The position numbers were made by a program, and so were the translations under genes. This document shows, piece after piece, positions 1-7,027 of a stretch of DNA of 9,942 nt. Every line of letters begins with the position of its first letter. The stretch's first letter is position 1. The notes beneath the pieces were generated by a model. It did not search any database and was not told the origin of the DNA. It saw nothing but the letters and a program-made list of their open reading frames with translations. Source of the stretch: Deltaproteobacteria bacterium (GTDB taxonomy: Bacteria > Desulfobacterota > DSM-4660 > Desulfatiglandales > HGW-15); assembly GCA_021737245.1 (NCBI GenBank), contig JAIPEI010000098.1:1-9942 (forward strand), written 5' to 3'.

Positions 1-321
1 ACCCGTTGCTTTCCCGTAGAGCTCCTCGCCGAGGAGCACGACCCCCGGATGGCGGACGGCATGACCGCGAGATTGACCCTCCCGCTCCAACCGTCCGGGG
101 TCCGGGTCCTGGTACCCTCCGACTGGCTTTCCGAGGCGGACGGGCGGATCGGCCTGTTCGTGGCCGAGGAGGGGCGGGCCCGCTTCCGGCCCGTGACGCT
201 GGGCGACTACTACGAGCGCCGGGTGGAGATCCTGGAGGGCCTGGAGTCCGGGGAAACCGTGATCACCACGCCCGCAGGGCTGCACGACGGGGACCCGGTG
301 CAGGTCGAGGCGTCGCCGTAA
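1..321 (+). CDS. RND efflux periplasmic adaptor subunit (membrane fusion protein), 3' part only
   Basis: This is the C-terminal part of the periplasmic adaptor that links an inner-membrane RND pump to an outer-membrane channel. The frame is open from the first base, so the gene begins outside the window; 106 codons are visible before TAA. The visible part fits the beta-barrel and membrane-proximal domains of HlyD/AcrA-type adaptors: an opening strand FPVELLA, the family-like turn DGMTARLTLPL (about residues 19-29 of the fragment), VLVPSDWL where many adaptors have 'vP..al', then RPVTLGDYYERRVEILEGLESGETVITTPAGLHDG cut into its usual strands, where the G-L-x-x-G-E-x-V-I pattern is typical. An internal ATG at 49 is not the start because homology-like sequence precedes it. 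The permease gene follows after 46 nt, the standard adaptor-permease order. The substrate cannot be told. Confidence 0.85.
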   Translation, partial: TRCFPVELLAEEHDPRMADGMTARLTLPLQPSGVRVLVPSDWLSEADGRIGLFVAEEGRARFRPVTLGDYYERRVEILEGLESGETVITTPAGLHDGDPVQVEASP

Positions 322-367
322 GCGGATGTCCGGTTCTTCCTGGTGAACAGGGTTTCATGAAAACATC

Positions 368-3300
368 ATGTTCCTGACCCGATTCGGCGTAGAGCGCCCC
401 GTGGTGGTCCGGATGACCCTGCTGCTGGTGGTGGTCCTCGGCGTCTACTCCTACCGTGCCATGCCGCGCTACCTGGACCCGGACCTCACCGTGGGCCAGG
501 CCCTGGTGATCACCGTCTGCCCGGGATTTTCCCCCGAGGAGATGGAGAAGCTCGTCACCAATCGGATCGAGGAGGAGCTCCAGGGCATCTCCGAGATCCG
601 GCGTTTCGCGTCCAACTCGTTCGAGAGCACGTCCAAGATCCACGTCCATTTCCAGACCGACCTGACGGAACGGGAGATCGACCAGGGCATGCAGGAGGTC
701 AGAAACGCGGTGGACCGTGTGGACGATCTCCCCGGGGAGGCCGAGCCCCCGCGGGTCCTGGAGATCGACACGGCGGTGTTTCCGGTCTGCCTGGTGGGTC
801 TTGCCGGCTCTCTCCCCATGATGCAGCTCCAGGACATCGCCTCGGACGTGGGAGACCTGCTGGAGGAGATCGACGGGGTCTCGGAGATCAACGTCTACGG
901 CGAGCGGGAGCAGGAGATCCGGGTCGAGCTCGACCCCCTGCGGATGGCCGGCTATGGGATCACCGTCTCCCAGGTGGCCCGGGCCCTGGCCGAGCGGTCG
1001 AGAAACCGCCCCGGGGGGGTCCTGGAGATGGGGGATCACGAGGCGACCATTCGCCTGGTGGGGGAGCCGGACACCCCCGGGGGCCTGGGGGAGGTGGCCC
1101 TGGCGAGCGGCGAGGGCGGCACCGTGTACCTCGACGACATCGCCCGGGTGAGGCCGGCCCTGGAGCGGGCCGCAACCAGGACCTTCATCGACAAGGAGCA
1201 GGCGCTCGTCCTGGCGGTCCAGCGCAAGAAGAACACGGACATGATCCGGATCGTCGATGAGGTCAAGCGGCTGATGGCGGACGCGGGCGACCGGCTCCCG
1301 GGTCTGGACTGGACCCTCTACTTCGACCAGGCCCGCGTGAGCAAGAAGCGGATCCTGGAGCTTCAGAGCAACGCCGTCCTGGGCGTGGTGGCCGTGTTCT
1401 TTATTCTCTGGATCGCGCTGGGACTCCGAAACGCCGTCTACGCCTCCATCGGCATACCCGTGGCGTTTCTCATCACCTTCACGATGATGCACGCCTTCGG
1501 TCTGAGCATCGACGGGGTCACGCTCTTCGGGCTCATCCTCGTGCTGGGGATTCTCGTGGACGACGCCATCGTGGTCCTGGAGAACATCTTCCGGTACATG
1601 GAGGCCGGTTTGAAGCCTGTTCAGGCGGCGCTCCAGGGAAGCCGGGAGGTGCTCGGTCCGGTGGCGGCCTCGGTCACCACGAACATGGCCGCCTTTTTCC
1701 CTCTCCTCTTCATGGTCACCGGCGTGATCGGCCGCTACCTGGCCATCCTGCCCCAGATCGTGCTCTTCGCCCTGGCGGCCTCGCTCTTCGAGGTGTTCTT
1801 CATGCTCCCGAGCCACGTGGTGGAGCTGACGCCGGAGAGATCCGTCCAGCGCACCGCACGGAGGCGGGGACCCGACCTCTTCGCCCCCCTCCGCCGCCTC
1901 TACTACCCCTACCTGAAGCGGCTGCTTCGCCATCGGTACGTGTCGGTGCTGGTGATCGTCTTCTCCACCGTCCTGGCCTTTGTTCTCTACTTCCAGACCG
2001 ATTTCGAGATGTTTCCCAAGACCGATGCGTTTCCCCGCTTCAACATCCACTTCGATCTGCCCGTGGGGGCCTCCCTCGACCGGACCGAGTCCGTGCTCAT
2101 GGGGCTCTCGGACCTGGTGAAGCGCGAGGTGGGCCCCGACCTGGTGGCCCCCATCGCCATCGCCGGCATGAAGGAGGTGAACTACGAGCCGCTCTACGGA
2201 CCCCACTTCGGCATGCTCAACGTGGTGCTCGCCTACCCGGAGGAGCGGGATCGAGGCGTGAAGGAGATCCTGGAGGGGATCCGGGACGACGTGGAACGTT
2301 ACCTGCGGCGGCAGGGAGCGGTCGCCCTTGCCCTGGAGCGCCTGCTGGAGGGGCCGCCCGTGGGCGCGGATGTGGACCTGAAGATCCAGGCGCCGACCTG
2401 GGCGCAGTCGGCGGAGATCTCCCGCCGCATCCGGGAGGAGATGGCCCGGCACCCGGGGGTCGTGGACGTCCGGGACAGCTACGCCCGGGACAAGCAGTTC
2501 ATGGAGGTGACCGTGGACGAGGGCCGGGCGCGGGAGCTGGGCATCTCCCAGGCCGATCTGGAGATGATGGTCCAGGCGGCGTTCCACGGTCTTCCGGTGG
2601 GCACGTACAACCGGGGCGACGAGGAGCAGGAGATCAAGCTCAGGGTCCTTCCTCAGTACCGGCAGAATTTCGAGGACTTGACCCGGCTCCGGTGCATTCT
2701 GCCGGGCGGGCGGACCGTCCCTCTCCGTGAGGTGGCCCGGATCCGCATGACCCCGGGGTTCCATGACATCTACCACTATAAGGGAAAGCAGACCGTCCAG
2801 CTGACCGCGAACATCCGGGCCGGGCGGCAGGAGGGGAACGGCGGGTTCCTGGCCAATCTCAGGGGAGACCGGATGACCGCGGTCAAGGCAAACGGGATCG
2901 CCCGCGAACGGTTCGAAGAGATCCGTCACGCCTACCCCGGGGCCCGCATGATCGCGGGGGGGCTGCAGGAGGAGACGAACACATCGCTTTTGGAGCTCAG
3001 GAACGCCGGCGCGCTGGCGCTTTTCCTGATCTTCTTCATCCTGGCCCTTCAGTTCAACTCCTTCGGGCAGCCCTTCATCATCATGATCACCATCCCGTTC
3101 GTCACGCTGGGGGTGATCATCGGGCTCCTGGTCACCGGAAACCCGCTGACCTTCGTCACCCTGGTGGGGCTCCTGACCCTCACGGGCATCGTGGTGAACG
3201 ACTCCCTGGTGCTGATCGACTTCATCAACAGATACCGCGGAGAAAACCCGGACAACCTGTACCTGGCGATCTTGAGGGCCTGCCACGTGCGCATGCGGCC

Positions 3301-3571
3301 GATCCTCCTCACCTCGCTGACCACCATCTTCGGCCTGGCTCCCATGGCCTTCGGCCTGGGGGGGAAATCCCCCTTCTGGGCTCCTCTGGCCACGGCCATC
3401 ATGTGGGGGCTGGCCTTTGCAACGCTCCTCATCCTCTCCATGGTGCCGGCCTACTACGCCATCCTTCAGGACCTGCGTTACCTGGTCCGTCACCGCCGCC
3501 GGCGAAGAGGGGAGACGATCCGGGAGATCGAGGCGGCGTTCGAGCACCCCGACATCCGGCCTTACATGTGA
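368..3571 (+). CDS. RND-family efflux transporter permease subunit (AcrB/HAE-like)
   Basis: This is a 1067-residue inner-membrane pump of the resistance-nodulation-division superfamily, which uses the proton gradient to export a substrate through the adaptor encoded just upstream. The layout is the usual duplicated one: TM1 at about 14-31, a large periplasmic loop to about 335, TM2-TM6 at about 338-485, TM7 at about 524-542, a second periplasmic loop to about 877, then TM8-TM12 to about 1032. The TM4 signature GILVDDAIVVLEN carries the paired acidic residues D398 and D399 that relay protons. In TM10, where AcrB has Lys940, this protein has GIVVNDSLVLIDF with N944. ATG 368 is the first in-frame start after a stop at 344-346 and gives a normal N-terminus (FLTRFGVERPVV). 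Its Shine-Dalgarno is weak: AGGG at 349-352 is too far away. Family assignment is firm; the substrate (drug, lipid, solvent or metal) is unknown. Confidence 0.95.
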   Translation: MFLTRFGVERPVVVRMTLLLVVVLGVYSYRAMPRYLDPDLTVGQALVITVCPGFSPEEMEKLVTNRIEEELQGISEIRRFASNSFESTSKIHVHFQTDLTEREIDQGMQEVRNAVDRVDDLPGEAEPPRVLEIDTAVFPVCLVGLAGSLPMMQLQDIASDVGDLLEEIDGVSEINVYGEREQEIRVELDPLRMAGYGITVSQVARALAERSRNRPGGVLEMGDHEATIRLVGEPDTPGGLGEVALASGEGGTVYLDDIARVRPALERAATRTFIDKEQALVLAVQRKKNTDMIRIVDEVKRLMADAGDRLPGLDWTLYFDQARVSKKRILELQSNAVLGVVAVFFILWIALGLRNAVYASIGIPVAFLITFTMMHAFGLSIDGVTLFGLILVLGILVDDAIVVLENIFRYMEAGLKPVQAALQGSREVLGPVAASVTTNMAAFFPLLFMVTGVIGRYLAILPQIVLFALAASLFEVFFMLPSHVVELTPERSVQRTARRRGPDLFAPLRRLYYPYLKRLLRHRYVSVLVIVFSTVLAFVLYFQTDFEMFPKTDAFPRFNIHFDLPVGASLDRTESVLMGLSDLVKREVGPDLVAPIAIAGMKEVNYEPLYGPHFGMLNVVLAYPEERDRGVKEILEGIRDDVERYLRRQGAVALALERLLEGPPVGADVDLKIQAPTWAQSAEISRRIREEMARHPGVVDVRDSYARDKQFMEVTVDEGRARELGISQADLEMMVQAAFHGLPVGTYNRGDEEQEIKLRVLPQYRQNFEDLTRLRCILPGGRTVPLREVARIRMTPGFHDIYHYKGKQTVQLTANIRAGRQEGNGGFLANLRGDRMTAVKANGIARERFEEIRHAYPGARMIAGGLQEETNTSLLELRNAGALALFLIFFILALQFNSFGQPFIIMITIPFVTLGVIIGLLVTGNPLTFVTLVGLLTLTGIVVNDSLVLIDFINRYRGENPDNLYLAILRACHVRMRPILLTSLTTIFGLAPMAFGLGGKSPFWAPLATAIMWGLAFATLLILSMVPAYYAILQDLRYLVRHRRRRRGETIREIEAAFEHPDIRPYM

Positions 3572-3584
3572 ACGCGCCCCGGTC

Positions 3585-3622
3585 TCACCTCCACCGCCAC
3601 CGCCACCGCCACGCCACCCGCC
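3585..3622 (+). repeat. C-rich, G-poor tract with CCACCG tandem repeats
   Basis: Just after the permease stop there are three perfect tandem copies of CCACCG at 3591-3608, followed by degenerate copies (CCACG, CCACCCG) to about 3620. The transcript here would be rich in C, poor in G and unstructured, which is how Rho-loading (rut) sites look. I see no stem-loop with a T-tract between the permease and the next promoter, so Rho-dependent termination of the efflux operon is a reasonable inference. The tract could equally be a neutral microsatellite. Confidence 0.4.
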
Positions 3623-3629
3623 TTTTTCC

Positions 3630-3658
3630 TTGACACTCCGGGGGGTATTGTCTATAGT
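3630..3658 (+). promoter_or_regulatory. Sigma70-type promoter of the dsrMKJOP operon
   Basis: A perfect -35 hexamer TTGACA at 3630-3635 is followed by an optimal 17-nt spacer and the -10 hexamer TATAGT at 3653-3658 (5 of 6 to consensus). Transcription would start near 3665, leaving a leader of about 66 nt before the first gene at 3731. The promoter is near consensus and is the only good candidate before the dsr genes, which fits strong expression of a core energy-metabolism operon. No sigma54-type element was seen nearby. Confidence 0.8.
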
Positions 3659-3682
3659 CCGCTCGCGGTACGGACCGACGAA

Positions 3683-3701
3683 CCGGAACAATTTCCGGAA
3701 C
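3683..3701. promoter_or_regulatory. Inverted/direct repeat in the dsr leader, possible operator
   Basis: CCGGAA (3683-3688) and TTCCGG (3693-3698) form a perfect 6-bp inverted repeat separated by CAAT. The same bases contain a direct repeat: CCGGAAC at 3683-3689 and again at 3695-3701, with starts 12 bp apart. The element lies about 25 nt downstream of the promoter -10 box, within the predicted leader and about 30 nt before the first gene. That is a suitable place for a repressor roadblock site. As RNA it would form only a short 6-bp hairpin with a 4-nt loop. The regulator, if there is one, is unknown. Confidence 0.4.
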
Positions 3702-3730
3702 CATATTCACAAGTTGACGCACTGTTTCCC

Positions 3731-4294
3731 ATGACGCTCGAAGAGCTTCTACTGCAAAAAAGGGACGCCATCAAGGCCCGGTGGCTGCAAGCCGTACTGG
3801 AGAGCTACCCTCCCGACTCCAGACGCTTCTTCAAGAAGCAGAAGGACCAGTTTGCCAATCCGGTGGGGCATGCCTTTTCAACGGAGCTGGAGAACCTCCT
3901 TCAGGAGATCATCGAGCCTTCGGATCCCGAACGCCTCAGGGCCTCCCTGGACCGGATCGTTCGCATCCGCGCGGTCCAGGAGTTCGCACCCTCCCAGGGT
4001 CTCTCCTTCCTCTTTCTGCTGAAGCCGATCGTCCGGGAGGTGGTGACGGACGCCGGCCGGGATGAGGATCTGCAGCGTGAGATGGAGGCCTTGAGCACCC
4101 GGATCGACGGGGCCGTCCTCGCGGCGCTCGACGTCTACATGACCTGCCGGGAGAAGCTCTACATCCTCAGGGCCGATCAAATGAAGAACCAGGTCTCCGC
4201 GCTTCTTCGAAGGGCGGGGCTGATCAGCGAGGTCCCCTCATGGGATGCCGCTTCTGAAGAGGGCAGCGAAAATCATCCACTGAATTCAACTTGA
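3731..4294 (+). CDS. RsbRD N-terminal domain-like protein, first gene of the dsrMKJOP operon
   Basis: This soluble 187-residue protein resembles the RsbRD N-terminal domain, the all-helical, globin-like sensor module found in RsbR/RsbRD stress-signalling proteins, but there is no STAS domain after it. Features that match homologues I recall at the head of dsrMKJOP operons are LEELLLQKRDAIKARW (3-18), a YPPDS..FFKKQKDQFANPVGH stretch (26-47), RIRAVQEFAPSQGLSFLFLLK (78-98) and YMTCREKLYILRADQ (136-150). There is no signal peptide, membrane segment or cysteine cluster (its only cysteine is C139), so it should be cytoplasmic and not a redox subunit. ATG 3731 is the first usual start codon in this open frame and matches the expected N-terminus, yet the bases before it show no Shine-Dalgarno. 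dsrM follows after 16 nt. Its role is unknown; regulation or assembly of the Dsr complex is inference from position only. Confidence 0.8.
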   Translation: MTLEELLLQKRDAIKARWLQAVLESYPPDSRRFFKKQKDQFANPVGHAFSTELENLLQEIIEPSDPERLRASLDRIVRIRAVQEFAPSQGLSFLFLLKPIVREVVTDAGRDEDLQREMEALSTRIDGAVLAALDVYMTCREKLYILRADQMKNQVSALLRRAGLISEVPSWDAASEEGSENHPLNST

Positions 4295-4310
4295 AACGAG
4301 GTAGCAGTCA

Positions 4311-5387
4311 ATGAACTTTGTGGTCAGCATCGTGTTTTCAGGTGCAGTGGTCACCCTGCTCGTCCTGATTCCCTGGGTGGGCGTGGGTGCTTTTGATCTG
4401 CGCGTCCTGTTCGGCATCGTGATCCCGTACGCGGCGGTGATCACGTTCTTCGCCGGGCTCGTCGCGAAGGTCATCGGGTGGGGAAGGTCGCCCGTGCCGT
4501 TCCGGATTCCCACCACCGCCGGCCAGCAGTGGTCCCTTCCCTGGATCAAAGCGAACCGGGTCGACAATCCGAAGGGGAACGGCGGCGTCGTGCTCCGGAT
4601 GATCTTCGAGGTGCTCCTCTTCCGGTCCCTCTTTCGAAACACGCGCATGGAGTTCCGCAACGGGCCGAGGATCACCTACGAGTTCGAGAAGTGGCTGTGG
4701 CTCTTCGGGCTGCTCTTCCACTACGCGTTCCTGGTGATCATCATCCGGCACCTGCGGTTCTTCACCGAGCCGATCCCCTTCTTCGTCAAGCTCCTGGAGA
4801 ACCTGGACGGCTTCATGCAGATCGGCATCGCCCCGCTCACCGGCTATCAGCTGCCGGGCCTCTTCCTGAGCGGCATGGTGCTTCTCGCGGCCGTGGGGTT
4901 TCTCTTCCTGCGCCGCCTGCTCTCCGCTCAGATCCGCCACATCTCCCTTCCCGGGGACTACTTCCCGCTGTTCCTGATCGGTGCGATCGGCTTCACGGGG
5001 ATCCTGATGCGCTACCTGCTCAAGGTGGACATCGTGGCCGTCAAGGAGCTCACCATGGGCCTCGTGAGCTTTCATCCGACCATCCCGGGAGGTGTCGGCG
5101 TCCTGTTCTACATCCACCTGTTCCTGGTGAGCGTTCTGTTTTTTTATTTCCCCTTCAGCAAGCTCGTCCACCTGGGGGGCGTCTTCCTGAGCCCTACGCG
5201 GAACCTGGCCAACAACAGCCGGGCCGTGCGGCACGTCAACCCCTGGAGCTACCCCGTCAAGACCCACACCTATGACGAGTACGAGGAGGAGTTCCGGGAC
5301 AAGATGGTCGAGGCGGGGCTGCCGGTGGAAAAGGCGCCCGAACCCGAGGAAGAAGCCTCCGAAGAAGAGACCGGAGAAAAGGAGTAG
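4311..5387 (+). CDS. dsrM: DsrM, NarI-like di-heme cytochrome b membrane subunit of DsrMKJOP
   Basis: DsrM is the membrane cytochrome b that exchanges electrons with the menaquinone pool and pairs with DsrK. The 358 residues begin with two hydrophobic segments (about 5-20 and 30-54), then a cytoplasmic stretch with the DsrM-like SPVPFRIPTTAGQQ and SLPWIK motifs (60-80), then a NarI-like five-helix domain (about 127-290). Histidines H137/H147 are 10 residues apart and H269/H287 are 18 apart, exactly the spacings of the four heme ligands in E. coli NarI (56/66 and 187/205), so two b hemes are expected. The C-terminus from about residue 341 is a very acidic, probably disordered tail. GAGG at 4298-4301 is a suitable ribosome binding site. 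The stop lies 2 nt before dsrK, whose AAGGAG (5379-5384) is inside the dsrM end. Confidence 0.95.
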   Translation: MNFVVSIVFSGAVVTLLVLIPWVGVGAFDLRVLFGIVIPYAAVITFFAGLVAKVIGWGRSPVPFRIPTTAGQQWSLPWIKANRVDNPKGNGGVVLRMIFEVLLFRSLFRNTRMEFRNGPRITYEFEKWLWLFGLLFHYAFLVIIIRHLRFFTEPIPFFVKLLENLDGFMQIGIAPLTGYQLPGLFLSGMVLLAAVGFLFLRRLLSAQIRHISLPGDYFPLFLIGAIGFTGILMRYLLKVDIVAVKELTMGLVSFHPTIPGGVGVLFYIHLFLVSVLFFYFPFSKLVHLGGVFLSPTRNLANNSRAVRHVNPWSYPVKTHTYDEYEEEFRDKMVEAGLPVEKAPEPEEEASEEETGEKE

Positions 5388-5389
5388 TC

Positions 5390-7027
5390 ATGGCTGACCT
5401 TCCCAAACCCGAAGAACTCGTCCAGATCGATCATTCCCCGTCCCTCCACAAGGGGTTGCTGGGATGGATGGACACGCCCGTCCGGATCCGCGAAGGCATC
5501 GCACTCTATGCCGGCAAGCCGCAGAGCCTCGAGTATGTGGGGATGCCGAACCCCCGGGAATGGAACCCGCTGGACGAGGACTGGAAGCTTCCCGAGAACT
5601 GGAAGGAGATCATCCTGGACGGGCTGCGGGAGCGGCTCGACCGCTTCCGGTCCCTCAAGGTGTTCATGGACATCTGCGTCCGATGCGGCGCGTGTGCGGA
5701 CAAGTGCCACTTCTTCATCGGCGGCGGGGATCCCAAAAACATGCCCGTCCTGCGGGCGGAGCTCCTTCGCTCGGTCTACCGGAAGGAGTACACCACGGCC
5801 GGCAAGATCATGGGCAAGATCGCCGGCGCCCGCGAGCTGACCTACGACGTGCTGAAGGAGTGGTGGTACTACTTCTTCCAGTGCACGGAGTGCCGGCGCT
5901 GCAGTCTCTTCTGCCCTTATGGGATCGATACGGCCGAGGTCACCATCATCGGCCGCGAGCTCCTCAACCTGATCGGTCTCAACGTGGACTGGGTGGCGGC
6001 GCCCGTGGCCAACTGCTACAGGACGGGAAACCACCTCGGCATCCAGCCCCATGCCTACAAGGACATGATCGACTTTTTCTGCGAAGACCTGGAGGAGGTC
6101 ACGGGCATCCGGCCGAACCCCAGTATGAATCGAAAGGGTGCGGAGATCCTTTTCATCACGCCTTCCGGCGACGTGTTCGCCGATCCCGGCACCTACACGG
6201 CCATGGGCTACATCATCCTGTTCCACTACCTGGAGAGCCTGGGCCTGGATATCACCTGGAGCACCTATGCGAGCGAGGGCGGGAACTTCGGCTTCTTTAC
6301 GAGCCACGAGATGGCCAAGCGGCTCAACGCCAAGATGTACGCCGAGGCCGAGCGGCTCGGCGTGAAGTGGATCCTGGGCGGGGAGTGCGGCCACATGTGG
6401 CGGGTCATTCACCAGTACATGGATACCTTCAACGGCCCGGCCGATCACCTGGAGGTCCCGGTCTCCCCCATCACCGGGACCCGGTTCGAGAACGCCGCAT
6501 CCACCAAGATGGTCCACATCACCGAGTTCACGGCCGACCTGATCAAGAACAACAAGCTGAAGCTCGACAAGAGCCGGAACGACAACCTGGTGGTGACCTA
6601 TCACGATTCCTGCAACCCGGCCCGGGGAATGGGCCTCCTGGAAGAGCCCCGGTATGTCATCAAGAACGTCTGCAACCACTTCTACGAGATGCCGGAGAAC
6701 ACGATTCGGGAGCAGACCTTCTGCTGCGGCAGCGGGGCCGGACTGAACGCGGGCGAAGACATGGAGCTCCGGATGAGGGGAGGCATGCCTCGGGCGAACG
6801 CCGTGCGGCACGTGCACGAGAAGCACGGCGTCAACATGCTGGCTTGCGTCTGCGCCATTGATCGAGCCGCCCTTCCCCCGCTCATGGAGTACTGGGTCCC
6901 GGAGGTGGATGTCACCGGAGTCCACGAAATGGTCGGTAACGCCCTAATCTTGGACGGGGAGCAGAAGCGGACCACGGATCTGCGCGGAGAACCGCTCCCC
7001 GGCATGGAGGAGGAAGAGGATGTATGA
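5390..7027 (+). CDS. dsrK: DsrK, HdrD-like cytoplasmic iron-sulfur catalytic subunit of DsrMKJOP
   Basis: DsrK is the 545-residue cytoplasmic subunit bound to DsrM. It is related to the heterodisulfide reductase subunit HdrD and is believed to reduce, or in sulfur oxidisers oxidise, the DsrC trisulfide/thiol couple. Two ferredoxin-type motifs bind [4Fe-4S] clusters: C96-C99-C102-C106 and C165-C168-C171-C175 (CTECRRCSLFCP). The C-terminal half has one clear CCG-type module: C408 (HDSCNPARG), C445-C446-G and C486-V-C488 (LACVCAIDRA), expected to hold the unusual catalytic cluster. The N-terminal counterpart is degenerate; only C333 in GECGH remains recognisable. No signal peptide or membrane helix is seen. 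AAGGAG sits 5 nt before ATG 5390. The last 8 nt overlap dsrJ, which suggests translational coupling. Confidence 0.95.
   Translation: MADLPKPEELVQIDHSPSLHKGLLGWMDTPVRIREGIALYAGKPQSLEYVGMPNPREWNPLDEDWKLPENWKEIILDGLRERLDRFRSLKVFMDICVRCGACADKCHFFIGGGDPKNMPVLRAELLRSVYRKEYTTAGKIMGKIAGARELTYDVLKEWWYYFFQCTECRRCSLFCPYGIDTAEVTIIGRELLNLIGLNVDWVAAPVANCYRTGNHLGIQPHAYKDMIDFFCEDLEEVTGIRPNPSMNRKGAEILFITPSGDVFADPGTYTAMGYIILFHYLESLGLDITWSTYASEGGNFGFFTSHEMAKRLNAKMYAEAERLGVKWILGGECGHMWRVIHQYMDTFNGPADHLEVPVSPITGTRFENAASTKMVHITEFTADLIKNNKLKLDKSRNDNLVVTYHDSCNPARGMGLLEEPRYVIKNVCNHFYEMPENTIREQTFCCGSGAGLNAGEDMELRMRGGMPRANAVRHVHEKHGVNMLACVCAIDRAALPPLMEYWVPEVDVTGVHEMVGNALILDGEQKRTTDLRGEPLPGMEEEEDV

Noticed and set aside
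263..3691. A very long open frame on the - strand opposite the RND permease (over 1,100 codons)
   Set aside because: It mirrors the codon phase of the GC-rich permease gene. Its product is low-complexity, rich in H, D, G, R and P, with no domain, and includes a polyglycine run read from the CCACCG tract.
3714..3719. A second TTGAC-like -35 element just before the first dsr-operon gene
   Set aside because: No acceptable -10 follows at 16-18 nt, and the start would fall inside the gene.
5464..6861. A 465-codon + strand frame inside dsrK
   Set aside because: An overlapping frame with arginine-, proline- and glycine-rich composition and no motifs; dsrK occupies the region in another frame.
5270..6925. 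A 551-codon open frame on the - strand opposite dsrK
   Set aside because: A GC-phase shadow: dsrK itself has full motifs, and the antisense product shows no recognisable family or start signal.
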